Position numbers and translations under genes: made by a program | Assembly (NCBI GenBank): GCA_035437945.1 | Contig: DAOMZG010000039.1 | Span: 1-35,249, forward strand | DNA: 35,249 bases | Reading direction: 5' to 3' | From: UBA9464 sp003445095 | Lineage (GTDB): Bacteria; Verrucomicrobiota; Verrucomicrobiia; Limisphaerales; UBA9464 | Part shown: positions 16,954 to 25,080 of the stretch, in pieces | Layout of the letters: the number at the start of each line of letters is the position of its first letter | How positions within the stretch are numbered: the first letter of the stretch is position 1 | Notes under the pieces: generated by a model | Seen by the model: only the letters and a program-made list of their open reading frames with translations | What the model was told of the DNA's origin: nothing | Database searches by the model: none

Positions 16954-18267
16954 ATGAAATTCGTTTCGTTTCTTTTTACGTTCATGGTGGCATCGGCGGT
17001 TCGAATTTGCGCCGACTCACCCAAGATCGCTTTGAAACTCATCGCGGAGGATTTTACCCAGCCGTTGGCCTACGTGCCTTTGCCAGAGAACCACGCGTTA
17101 GTAGTGGACCAACCCGGATTGGTCTGGCTGATTGCACCTGATGGAACCCGCCGCCCGGAGCCGGTCCTCAACCTGACCAACAAGCTTTCGGCGATCAACC
17201 ACGGCGCTTTCGACGAACGAGGACTGATCGATTTGGCCTTACACCCCAAGTTCTCGGCCAATCGCCGGGTGCTGGTTACCTATACGGCCCCTCGACGTGC
17301 GTCGGCACCTGCGGACTGGGATTGCACCTTGCGACTGTCGGAATTCACGCTGCCAGCGGCCTTACCGCTGCGGATCGATCCTGCCTCGGAGAAGGTGATT
17401 TTGGAAATCGACAAGCCTTACGCCAATCACAACAGCGGTCGGCTGGCTTTCGGCCCTGATGGGTTGCTTTATCTGAGCGTGGGCGACGGAGGTAACGCCA
17501 ACGACGAGGGCAAGCGTCCAGAAACAGGCAACGGACAGAACTTGCAGACTCATCTCGGAAAAGTTCTGCGGCTCGATGTTGATCGTACGGAAGGCGAACA
17601 ACGTTACGCGATTCCGACGGACAACCCGTTTGCGGGAAGCAAAGATGGGTTGCCGGAGATCTACGCGTATGGGCTGCGCAACATTTGGGGTTTGTCCTTC
17701 GACCGCGGAGGCACTCGAGAGTTGTTTGCAGCGGATGTCGGTCAGAATCTCCTTGAGGAGGTGGACATCATTGTCAAAGGCGGCAATTACGGTTGGTCGT
17801 TGCGCGAAGGGTTTTCTGGGTTTAGCGCCAAGTCACCCAATACTTCGCCGACCGAGGTGCGCCGAACCGGCCTGCGCGGTGAGCCGCTGGTTGAGCCGAT
17901 CCTGCAATACAAGCACGCGGGTCCCAAAAAAGATCCCGAGGCCCTGGGCATCAGCATCACCGGGGGGTTCATTTATCGCGGGCGGGCATTGCCTGAGCTG
18001 GTAGGCCAATATGTGTTCGGAGATTGGAGTCGCAGTTGGGGATTGCCGCAGGGCGTTTTGCTTTCGGCCCGTCGTCCGGCTACGAATGGTGAGCGTTGGT
18101 CAATCACACCGCTCGAGGTTGTCCAGCCGGAGAAGTTTGCCGCGTACATCACTGCTTTCGGCCAAGACAGTGAAGGGGAGCTCTTCGTCATGACGAACGG
18201 CTCCAACAGCCTTACTCCCGGCAAGGGCAAGCTCTGGAAACTGGTTCCACCTCCCAAAACCCAGTAA
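16954..18267 (+). CDS. PQQ-dependent sugar dehydrogenase (GSDH/sorbosone dehydrogenase family)
   Basis: This is a periplasmic six-bladed beta-propeller. A signal peptide (about 1-20) is followed by the blade motifs RGLIDLALHPKF (89-100), NHNSGRLAFGPDGLLYLSVGDGG (from 158), GLRNIWGLSFD, ADVGQ...EEVDII and GGNYGW. His159 in NHNSG corresponds to the catalytic base of soluble glucose dehydrogenase. Members oxidise aldoses or sorbosone with PQQ as cofactor; some relatives are annotated without proof of PQQ binding. The length of 437 is normal. No PQQ synthesis genes are in the window. The ATG at 16954 starts the signal peptide directly. Confidence 0.9.
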   Translation: MKFVSFLFTFMVASAVRICADSPKIALKLIAEDFTQPLAYVPLPENHALVVDQPGLVWLIAPDGTRRPEPVLNLTNKLSAINHGAFDERGLIDLALHPKFSANRRVLVTYTAPRRASAPADWDCTLRLSEFTLPAALPLRIDPASEKVILEIDKPYANHNSGRLAFGPDGLLYLSVGDGGNANDEGKRPETGNGQNLQTHLGKVLRLDVDRTEGEQRYAIPTDNPFAGSKDGLPEIYAYGLRNIWGLSFDRGGTRELFAADVGQNLLEEVDIIVKGGNYGWSLREGFSGFSAKSPNTSPTEVRRTGLRGEPLVEPILQYKHAGPKKDPEALGISITGGFIYRGRALPELVGQYVFGDWSRSWGLPQGVLLSARRPATNGERWSITPLEVVQPEKFAAYITAFGQDSEGELFVMTNGSNSLTPGKGKLWKLVPPPKTQ

Positions 18268-18285
18268 CCAAGCGGTCGCTCCCGA

Positions 18286-18927
18286 TTACTTCTTTTTCCA
18301 TCCCAGTTGGATCGTCTGGGTCAGTCGAGAGAAGAGACCAGTCTTCTTCTTTTCTACGGCCTCGGTAACTCCGGGGATCGGCTCACACTTGGCGTTGCAG
18401 TCAGGGCAAAAATACATCTGCCCAGCGGTTCCGCCCGAGAGCTTCATCGTCCGTAGGCTGGCGATATTGAAGAGGCCCGGACAACGCACCACCGCCTGAC
18501 AACCGCCGATCGCTTGGTGCGTGGCGGGCAGGTTGGGATTGCGGGAACAGGCCGCCGTTCCGTCCGGCAAGGATTGCAATGATCCGGCGGCTTGCGCGAC
18601 GGGAGCCGCCGGGCCGGTCGGAATCCGAATTTCGAACTCTTCGGCATCCAGCCGGAGTTCCACAATTCCCAACTGAACCGTGTGGCCCGGCAGCAACTGA
18701 GACTCTTCGACCGGTTGGCCATCGATGAAAGTTCCGTTGGTGGACTGCAAGTCGCGCACGACGACCGCCTTGCCACCATCAAGCACCGTTACCTCGGCGT
18801 GAAAGCTGGATACGCTGGCGTCCGGAATGCGGAACTCGTTGGTCGGGTTGCGTCCGACCGTGTTTAGCCCGCTGTGGAGCTCGTGCTCAATCGGCTGGTG
18901 AAGACCGCGAAGAAAGTAGCGAACCAT
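18286..18927 (-). CDS. FHA-domain protein with C-terminal cysteine cluster
   Basis: Residues 1-97 form an FHA domain that should bind phosphothreonine. The conserved residues are present: GR at 25-26, SSFH at 40-43, and the STNGTFIDG loop at 62-70. A Pro/Ala linker follows (about 103-125). The C-terminal part holds Cys127, His137, Cys143, Cys149 and a CPDCNAKC group (174-181), which looks like a zinc-binding module, and ends in a Lys-rich tail. I do not recognise the second module. No Ser/Thr kinase is in the window. It lies 140 bases after mlaD on the same strand and could be the last gene of that operon, although an independent promoter is possible. Confidence 0.85.
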   Translation of the reverse strand: MVRYFLRGLHQPIEHELHSGLNTVGRNPTNEFRIPDASVSSFHAEVTVLDGGKAVVVRDLQSTNGTFIDGQPVEESQLLPGHTVQLGIVELRLDAEEFEIRIPTGPAAPVAQAAGSLQSLPDGTAACSRNPNLPATHQAIGGCQAVVRCPGLFNIASLRTMKLSGGTAGQMYFCPDCNAKCEPIPGVTEAVEKKKTGLFSRLTQTIQLGWKKK

Positions 18928-19067
18928 CGTTGTCTGAGATTTTGAGATTCATCGTCGCCGCCCGCGCTAAATAGCCCTCGCGCAGGCAGGCTGTCGAGAA
19001 TTTAGGGCTCTGTTCCTCATAATCGAGCAGCTCCGAGCGGCTAGCGATTGTTCCAGGGTGGTGGGGA

Positions 19068-20060
19068 CTAGAACAGGGCGCCCACGGTCGTTCCGATGAC
19101 GCTCAGCGGGCCGGTGTCTTCCAAGGATTCCGTGGCCTTGTCCACTTTCTGAAGCGTCAATTTGATGTTCTTAAGGAAGGCGTTGTCGTTCACGAGCTCG
19201 CCGATCGAGCCCTTGCCTTGATTAATCTTCTCCATGATCTGACGCATGTTCGTCAGAGCCCCGGTCGCCTCGGTGTATAGTGCTTCGTCGGTCATCAGTT
19301 TACCCAAAGTTCCTTCGCCTTGTTCGAGCCGAGTCACGAGCTTGCGCATATCGGCCATCATGGCGCGTGCGTCGTCCGCTAGTGGCTTCACATCTGCGAC
19401 CGCGATGTTGATGTTGGTAACCGTATTGACGGCTTCATTGTAGAGAGTCGGATCCTTGATCAGCTTACCGAAGGTTCCGCGGCCTTCCGCCATTTCCGTA
19501 GTGGCGACCTGCATGTTCTGAATGACGGAGGTGATGTTGGACTGATTCTGCTTAATGAAATCGGTCAAGGGTCCAAATAGTTTGCTGATTTCCTCGCCGC
19601 TGAAGCTCTTCGTCAGTCCTTCGACGCCGCTGGCCACACTGTCGAGGCGGGTCATCAAATCGCCCAGGTCCGCTTGCTCACGCGTTTGGAGCAGAGCTCC
19701 GGGCACAGCCAGGGGTGCTGTTTCAGCCCCGAAAGTGAGCGCGACGAAATTTTGTCCCATCAGACCGGTGAACTGAATGGACGCGACGCTGTCGGTTCGG
19801 ATGGGAGTACCGCGATCTACCTGAAGTGTTACTTCGACCCGGGTGCCCGCCACGGCTAAGGACTTGACGCGTCCTACCACCACTCCGGCGAGCTTCACCG
19901 GATCGCCTATTTTCAAATCTTTGGCGGAGCTAAATTGAGCGCGATAGTCCACGCCCCGTTTGAAAGCCGCCCCGCCCCCGACCAGCTCGAAGAGAACGAA
20001 GGCTCCCAGGACAACCACGGCAAAAAACATGCCGAGACGAGTTTCAAGCGAGGATTTCAT
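19068..20060 (-). CDS. mlaD: MCE-family substrate-binding protein MlaD
   Basis: MlaD-like proteins form a hexameric ring in the periplasm that passes phospholipid between the inner-membrane transporter and its partners. One N-terminal membrane helix (about 11-31) is followed by a single MCE domain (about 37-112) with VDYRAQFSSAKDLKIGDPV and the GLMGQNFVAL strand. The long helical tail (to 330) contains three copies of a short motif, G.GT.GKL..D..LY, near residues 193-210, 248-265 and 282-299. The ATG at 20060 is chosen; a TTG 42 bases upstream adds a non-family extension. It is 160 bases from mlaF, a wider gap than between mlaE and mlaF. Confidence 0.93.
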   Translation of the reverse strand: MKSSLETRLGMFFAVVVLGAFVLFELVGGGAAFKRGVDYRAQFSSAKDLKIGDPVKLAGVVVGRVKSLAVAGTRVEVTLQVDRGTPIRTDSVASIQFTGLMGQNFVALTFGAETAPLAVPGALLQTREQADLGDLMTRLDSVASGVEGLTKSFSGEEISKLFGPLTDFIKQNQSNITSVIQNMQVATTEMAEGRGTFGKLIKDPTLYNEAVNTVTNINIAVADVKPLADDARAMMADMRKLVTRLEQGEGTLGKLMTDEALYTEATGALTNMRQIMEKINQGKGSIGELVNDNAFLKNIKLTLQKVDKATESLEDTGPLSVIGTTVGALF

Positions 20061-20220
20061 GCAAGTGTCAGCGGAATAAGAGTCGCGCGAATTGGGAGCC
20101 AAATCCAGGTTAGAATCCCGGAGCAGTGGAGATGAGCGGACTCCATCATCCTTCTTCGGGGACGACGTGTCGCTCTAATGAACGTGACTTCGACTCCTGC
20201 GGTTCGATTCATCGCGAGGT

Positions 20221-20967
20221 TCATTTGAATTCCGCCGCCAGAAACCGCTGAATGAGTGGCTCCGAGCTTTGGCGGACTTCTGCGGGCGTGCCTAGTGCGA
20301 GCAGTCGTCCCTCTGCGAGAAACGCAATTCGATCGGCGATCCCGAACGCCAAGTCGCGGTCATGCGTTACTACCACAGTGGTCGCGCCCATCCGTCGATT
20401 CAAGTTCACGATTTCCCGACCAATGGTCAGGGCCACGAGCGGATCCAATTCACTGGTGGGTTCGTCGTAGAGGATCAGTTGCGGTTCCACTACCAATGCG
20501 CGAGCAATGGCCACTCGCTTGCGCATGCCTCCCGAAAGCTCCGCAGGATATTTTGCGCCATCTTCGACGCCCAACTGGACCAGGCTTAGCTTCTCTGCCA
20601 CGACTCGAGTGATTTCCGCCGGGGGCTTGAGACGGTGTTCCCGCAAGTAAAGCCCAACGTTCTCTTCGACGGTCAGTGAATTCAACAGCCCACCGGTTTG
20701 AAACACCATGGCCAGCCGATGCGGACTTTCAACGACTTCGCTGGACACCCGTTGACCGGCTACTTCGATTTCCCCGGAATCAGGTTCTTCCAACCCGATC
20801 AGGTGCCGCAGGAAAACAGATTTCCCGGAACCGCTCGGGCCCATCATGACAAATAGCTCGCCCGCCGCGATTTCAAGACTGAGCGATTCAAGAACCACGT
20901 GGCTGCCGTACGATTTACGCAGCTTTCGGACCGAAACCGGGATGCCGTTGGAAACAGGCGCCGTCAT
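20221..20967 (-). CDS. mlaF: Phospholipid-transport ABC ATPase MlaF
   Basis: This is the ATP-binding subunit of the Mla transporter at the cytoplasmic face of the inner membrane. All ABC motifs are intact: Walker A GPSGSGKS (43-50), signature LSGGMRKR (144-151), Walker B LILYDE (164-169), D-loop SELDP and switch His202. The length of 248 is typical. It starts 3 bases after the mlaE stop, so the two are certainly co-transcribed. No MlaB (STAS) gene is present in the window, as is common outside Proteobacteria. Confidence 0.95.
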   Translation of the reverse strand: MTAPVSNGIPVSVRKLRKSYGSHVVLESLSLEIAAGELFVMMGPSGSGKSVFLRHLIGLEEPDSGEIEVAGQRVSSEVVESPHRLAMVFQTGGLLNSLTVEENVGLYLREHRLKPPAEITRVVAEKLSLVQLGVEDGAKYPAELSGGMRKRVAIARALVVEPQLILYDEPTSELDPLVALTIGREIVNLNRRMGATTVVVTHDRDLAFGIADRIAFLAEGRLLALGTPAEVRQSSEPLIQRFLAAEFK

Positions 20968-20970
20968 GAC

Positions 20971-21729
20971 TCAAATGCTGAAGACGTGATCAAAGGGCAA
21001 CAGGAGTCGGGTGAGGATGTAATCGAGAATCAGGATGAGAACGAGTGAGTTCACCACCGCCTTAGTGACACTGCGCCCGACTCCGCGAGGTCCACCTTTG
21101 GTGGTCAGGCCTTGGTGGCAACAAATCACGCCGATGCAGACCGCGAAGAAGAACGATTTGACGAGACCGTTGAGGATGTCGCCGGTGTCCACGCCTTCGC
21201 GGACGCTGCTGAAGAATGTGCTCCATGGGACCGCGATGCGATCGTTATGGGCGGCGACCAAGGCACCCCCCAACCAACCTACGAGGTTCGAGAAAATCAC
21301 CAAGCACGGGACTGCCAGGCTAATCGCGACTACTCGGGGCAGGACTAGAAAATGAGTGGGATTGATCGCCAGGGTTCGCAGGGCATCGATTTCTTGATAG
21401 ACCCTCATCGAACCAAGCTCGGCCGCCATCGCCGATCCGACTCGGCCGGCGATCAAGATCGACATCATGACCGGAGCAAGTTCTTTGCACATCGCGATGG
21501 CCACCAGATTGCCCAGAGCGGAACCGATCCCATTTTCGACCAACACGGGGCCACTTTGGAGCGACAACACGCCGCCGATGAACAGGGAGAGGACACACGC
21601 CATGAACAGGCTAGCATTGCCAATATCGAAAAACTGTTCCGCGATTTTGCGGCGCTCCCGCCAAGCTTGCGGCGAAGCGCGCAAGGTGGCACCGAACAGA
21701 ACGAGCATTTCTCCTAGATTTCGAAACAT
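20971..21729 (-). CDS. mlaE: MlaE family ABC permease
   Basis: This is the integral-membrane subunit of the MlaFED-type transporter, 252 residues, with an N-terminal amphipathic helix and about five membrane spans. Typical family segments are CKELAPVMMSILIAGRVGSAMAAELGSM (about 80-107), EIDALRTLAINP and the C-terminal GLTTKGGPRGVGRSVTKAVV. It is the first gene of mlaE-mlaF-mlaD. The 109 bases between the WPF-repeat gene and mlaE include an AT-rich stretch (about 21765-21805) that may carry a promoter, so mlaEFD may be transcribed with or without its upstream neighbour. Confidence 0.95.
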   Translation of the reverse strand: MFRNLGEMLVLFGATLRASPQAWRERRKIAEQFFDIGNASLFMACVLSLFIGGVLSLQSGPVLVENGIGSALGNLVAIAMCKELAPVMMSILIAGRVGSAMAAELGSMRVYQEIDALRTLAINPTHFLVLPRVVAISLAVPCLVIFSNLVGWLGGALVAAHNDRIAVPWSTFFSSVREGVDTGDILNGLVKSFFFAVCIGVICCHQGLTTKGGPRGVGRSVTKAVVNSLVLILILDYILTRLLLPFDHVFSI

Positions 21730-21838
21730 GAGTTAGCGCACGCGCACGGAGCACAGACAGGTAAACATAAAAACTAAACGGAACCGAATCATTCGATTTT
21801 TCTCCAGGGTTGCGGGTCGGTCCTTCGATGCGATGCCT

Positions 21839-23389
21839 TCAAGGGGTCGACGGGGCCGATGGACCATTGAGCGTGAGCTGACGTTCTCTCAGCACGTCTC
21901 CTCGTTTGACCATCGGGTTGGCCCGCGAAACGACAACCGTCGGTCGGGGTGGGTTGGGTTCAGCGAAATGTCGGTTTGGCAGCCAAAAGAACCTCCAATG
22001 GCGTTCCGCTCCAATTCGCTTGGTTTGCACCAACCCAAATAAGCAGGACGTTCGGACAGCGTTCGTCGTCACCTCTCGACGAAACAGGTTCCACAAAACG
22101 GATTGGCTGGCGGCCCCCGTCTTGGGATTGCTTTCGGCGCGGTACATGGCCCATAGCGGCGAGTAGTTGCGCTGCACGGCCTCACGATTGCGCAGCACGG
22201 TTTCCAATGGCGCGGGCACCTGCAGCCGCACCCGACCATCCAGTTCGTGTCGCCAGACAAAAAACGGCCACATACCTCGGTCGCGGCGAAACTCCCCCGT
22301 TTCCTTATTGATCAGACGAATGTCCGAGTAAAAGAAATACACACTCCGCCACTGGTCGCGCCGCAGCGTTTCAGCGTCAATGCTGCGATGAGTGAAGACC
22401 GGCCAGAGCACAAACTCTTGGTTCATTTCTCCCGCGTTGATCTTTCCATAGAACGGGAAGACTCGCCGCGCCGTTTTTCCCGGTCCGTCGGCCCAGCCAA
22501 GCAGTGGCCACGGCGCTCCCCACTCCACGTATTGTCTCTGGCGATCCTCCGTCCGGCTAAAGAAGGGCCACAGGATGCTGGTTTGATCCCGGGCCTCGGA
22601 ACGCAAGGTGGAATAGAACGGCAAGACGGCGCGGGTGGTGGCCTCGTTCGTGGTGCCGATGCCAGTCTTTTCCATGACCGCCACGGGCCAAAGCGCGAAC
22701 CACTTTTCTCGGCCGGGTGATATTACCCGCTCGCTCACGGTATTGGTGACCCAAGTAATCTCCTTTCGCTCCGTTGCGTACAGCGGCCAAACCTTCCAAC
22801 CGCTCCACCCTGCACCTTCCCGAGTGCTCACGAACGGATACAGGTAGTTTCGGGTAATTCGCTCGCCCTTACGGGTCTTCGCGTAAAATGGAAACATGAT
22901 GAACTCGATCTCATCACGAAATAGGCGGTTTTCCAGGTGCCCATAAAACGGCATCACCGCGAAGTAATCGTTGGTGCCGCTCCGGGAGGTTTGTTCAAAG
23001 TACAAGGGAAACACCGTTCGGCGCACCACTCCGTCCTGCGCTTGAGTGTCGGAGCCGATGAAGTTGAACAACTGCACGAATTGCCAGCGATATTCGGTTC
23101 CGCTCCGTCGCCAGGTCAGAACGGGGTAAAACAAATCGAAGCTTTCTCGCTTCAAGATCGGAGTTCGTTCGTACGACAACAAGGGTGAGAGCCCCCATCG
23201 CTGCGTGTCACCGACATCTTCCCACACGGCGAGCGTTCCCAACGCTTCGGCGCGACGCCCAGTTTCCCAAATGGTTGAGAATTCCGCCGCGAAGGGGCCC
23301 GCCGCGAGGTCGTCAAAAAGCTGGGCGCGGGTCTGCATCAGACCCGCGCCTGCGATCAGGACCAACAATCCCAACTTTCCTCGGCGCAT
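21839..23389 (-). CDS. Secreted WPF/FPFY-repeat protein of unknown function
   Basis: I do not recognise a characterised family. The ATG at 23389 gives 516 residues with a signal peptide ending near QTRAQ (19-23); a TTG 21 bases upstream is less likely. The mature protein repeats a short strand-like motif, [VLM][FW]P[LF][YFA], at least 12 times. Examples are VFPLY near 126, VMPFY 145, MFPFY 165, YLYPF 182, VWPLY 200, LWPVA 233, VLPFY 255, LWPFF 273, PWPLL 293, VFPFY 310, LWPVF 328 and MWPFF 373. The spacing is mostly 17-23 residues, with charged turns between. Aromatic strands with charged turns suit an outer-membrane beta-barrel or a long beta-sheet structure, but this is inference. The gene lies 109 bases upstream of mlaE on the same strand. 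Confidence 0.75.
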   Translation of the reverse strand: MRRGKLGLLVLIAGAGLMQTRAQLFDDLAAGPFAAEFSTIWETGRRAEALGTLAVWEDVGDTQRWGLSPLLSYERTPILKRESFDLFYPVLTWRRSGTEYRWQFVQLFNFIGSDTQAQDGVVRRTVFPLYFEQTSRSGTNDYFAVMPFYGHLENRLFRDEIEFIMFPFYAKTRKGERITRNYLYPFVSTREGAGWSGWKVWPLYATERKEITWVTNTVSERVISPGREKWFALWPVAVMEKTGIGTTNEATTRAVLPFYSTLRSEARDQTSILWPFFSRTEDRQRQYVEWGAPWPLLGWADGPGKTARRVFPFYGKINAGEMNQEFVLWPVFTHRSIDAETLRRDQWRSVYFFYSDIRLINKETGEFRRDRGMWPFFVWRHELDGRVRLQVPAPLETVLRNREAVQRNYSPLWAMYRAESNPKTGAASQSVLWNLFRREVTTNAVRTSCLFGLVQTKRIGAERHWRFFWLPNRHFAEPNPPRPTVVVSRANPMVKRGDVLRERQLTLNGPSAPSTP

Positions 23390-23567
23390 GCGGCTCGCGG
23401 GAACCCTCAACGAATCGAGGGTGCGGAAGCAAGCGGCGCGAAACTCAAACCGGCCGAAGCATAAACCGAAAGCGAGCTCAGACTATTCGGTTGACTCAGC
23501 CCCCGCACGTCGTCACTAGTCGAACGATAATTCTGTCTACCTTTTCTTACCCTCCAATTTCATCCCC

Positions 23568-23810
23568 ATGACAAGTCGTTTTGCGCGCCTTCCGTCTGTA
23601 GGCGGCTGGATCTGTTGCTTCCTGTTGTGGACTTTGAATCTTTTGGCGCAGACCGCCCCATCTATCACCGCCTTTGAGCTTGATGTCCGCGGCCGGGGAA
23701 TAATCCGGGTTCCGTACGAAGAGGATGCTTACTACATCCTCTATCGCGGGGACGAGCTATGGAGCGTCCAAACCATTGCTGACCTCAGCTCGGCGACGGG
23801 ATGGAGGTAA
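23568..23810 (+). CDS. Truncated N-terminal part of an RCC1-type secreted protein
   Basis: These 80 residues comprise a signal peptide (ending about LLAQ, residue 27) and a short domain with RGIIRVPYEEDAYYILYRGDEL. I remember this domain as the N-terminal beta module of many verrucomicrobial secreted proteins, where it continues for another 30 or so residues. Here it stops at TAA 23810, only a few codons after the module's DL strand. The next frame, an RCC1 propeller, overlaps the end and is shifted by one base. The natural gene was therefore probably one reading frame for both parts, and this is the 5' piece of a broken gene. Confidence 0.6.
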   Translation: MTSRFARLPSVGGWICCFLLWTLNLLAQTAPSITAFELDVRGRGIIRVPYEEDAYYILYRGDELWSVQTIADLSSATGWR

Positions 23811-24910
23811 ACCAGTTGACACCGCTGCAGTCCCAGCCTGGGACGCTTTGGCATTCGGTGGCTGCTGGCTTTTGGCACACGGTAGCCCTGCGGAACGACG
23901 GAACACTTTGGACGTGGGGAGGAAACGACTTTGGGCAACTAGGCGATGGAATGCGTGGTTCACTCTTTACTCCGATGATGATTCAACCTCAGGAGCGGTG
24001 GCAGTCAGTAGCGGCCGGGCCGTTTCACAGCGCGGCCGTTCGAGCCGATGGATCGCTGTGGGCTTGGGGACTTAACACCGCGCAGTATCTGGGAGATGAA
24101 CCCAGGGGAGATTGGCTCACCCCGGTCGTCATTCAGCCGGGGTCGCGTTGGAAGGCAGTGACGGCAGGCGGTTACCACACGGTAGCGCTCGACATCACGG
24201 GGTCGCTCTGGGCCTGGGGAGCAAATAATTCAGGTCAACTGGGTAATCGCTCAACATCAAGCAGTCACGTCCCCGTTGCGATTCAATCAGGGTCCCGCTG
24301 GCGAGCGATAGCGGCTGGTGGTCAGAATACCGTCGCGCTGCGGGAAGACGGAACACTTTGGGCTTGGGGTGATAACCAGTTCGGTCAAGTGGGTGACGGG
24401 ACGGTCGTAAATCGCTCCTCACCTCGCGCAATCGAACCCGCGGAGCGGTGGCGTAGTATTGCGGCCGGCTTTGCCCACTCCTTGGCCCTCCGGGCTGATG
24501 GAACGCTTTGGGCTTGGGGCTGGAATCTATGGGGGCAGATTGGCGACGGAACGCTGGTCAACAAAGGCAGGCCCGTGGCGATTCAGCCCGGCGAACGCTG
24601 GTCAGCGGTAGCGGCAGGATACGCCAACTCTTTCGCGTTGAGAACGGACGGGTCTCTCTGGGCCTGGGGAAGCAATTTCGCGGGAGCCCTGGGCGACGGA
24701 ACGACGGAGGATCGAGTTGAGCCCACCGCCATCCAGCCGGGGGTGCACTGGCAGGCTGTGGCTCCGGGCGGCGATCACACTCTTGCTTTACGCGCGGACG
24801 GTACACTCTGGGCTTGGGGAACCAATGACCGTGGACAACTAGCAACCAGTCTGTGGGTGCGGTCTCATCAAGTGCCAGGAGGATTCGCATGGGGAGTGAG
24901 GCAACCTTGA
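23801..24910 (+). CDS. RCC1-repeat beta-propeller (3' part of a split gene)
   Basis: This part consists of seven almost exactly 50-residue RCC1 repeats, each of the form W.SVAAG..HT.ALR.DGTLWAWG.N..GQLGDGT....P..IQPG.R. Seven blades match a closed RCC1 propeller. Before the ATG the same frame already reads PQLGDG from 23783 (a stop precedes it), so the first half-blade, which would close the ring with the last one, begins upstream of the annotated start. The ATG at 23801 overlaps the upstream stop by 10 bases, so coupled translation is possible, but without the signal peptide the product would stay in the cytoplasm. The function in bacteria is unknown; export and binding are usual guesses. 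Confidence 0.75.
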   Translation: MEVNQLTPLQSQPGTLWHSVAAGFWHTVALRNDGTLWTWGGNDFGQLGDGMRGSLFTPMMIQPQERWQSVAAGPFHSAAVRADGSLWAWGLNTAQYLGDEPRGDWLTPVVIQPGSRWKAVTAGGYHTVALDITGSLWAWGANNSGQLGNRSTSSSHVPVAIQSGSRWRAIAAGGQNTVALREDGTLWAWGDNQFGQVGDGTVVNRSSPRAIEPAERWRSIAAGFAHSLALRADGTLWAWGWNLWGQIGDGTLVNKGRPVAIQPGERWSAVAAGYANSFALRTDGSLWAWGSNFAGALGDGTTEDRVEPTAIQPGVHWQAVAPGGDHTLALRADGTLWAWGTNDRGQLATSLWVRSHQVPGGFAWGVRQP

Positions 24911-25080
24911 ACCGTCGTCTGGTGACTCGTGAATTCCGTTCCGCGTGGCAATGTCATCGGCGAAGGGGTGAGAATACCTAAACAACGTCAGTGGCGACAG
25001 AATCGTCGGCGGTCATGACACTGCAACGCGGCGGCTCCGGCGTATCGCGCCCATTCGACTGTTTGCGCACTAGCGGCTTC

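Noticed and set aside
23781..23810. Programmed -1 frameshift joining the two RCC1 frames
   Set aside because: No slippery heptamer or downstream stem-loop is visible at the overlap; a deletion explains the layout better.
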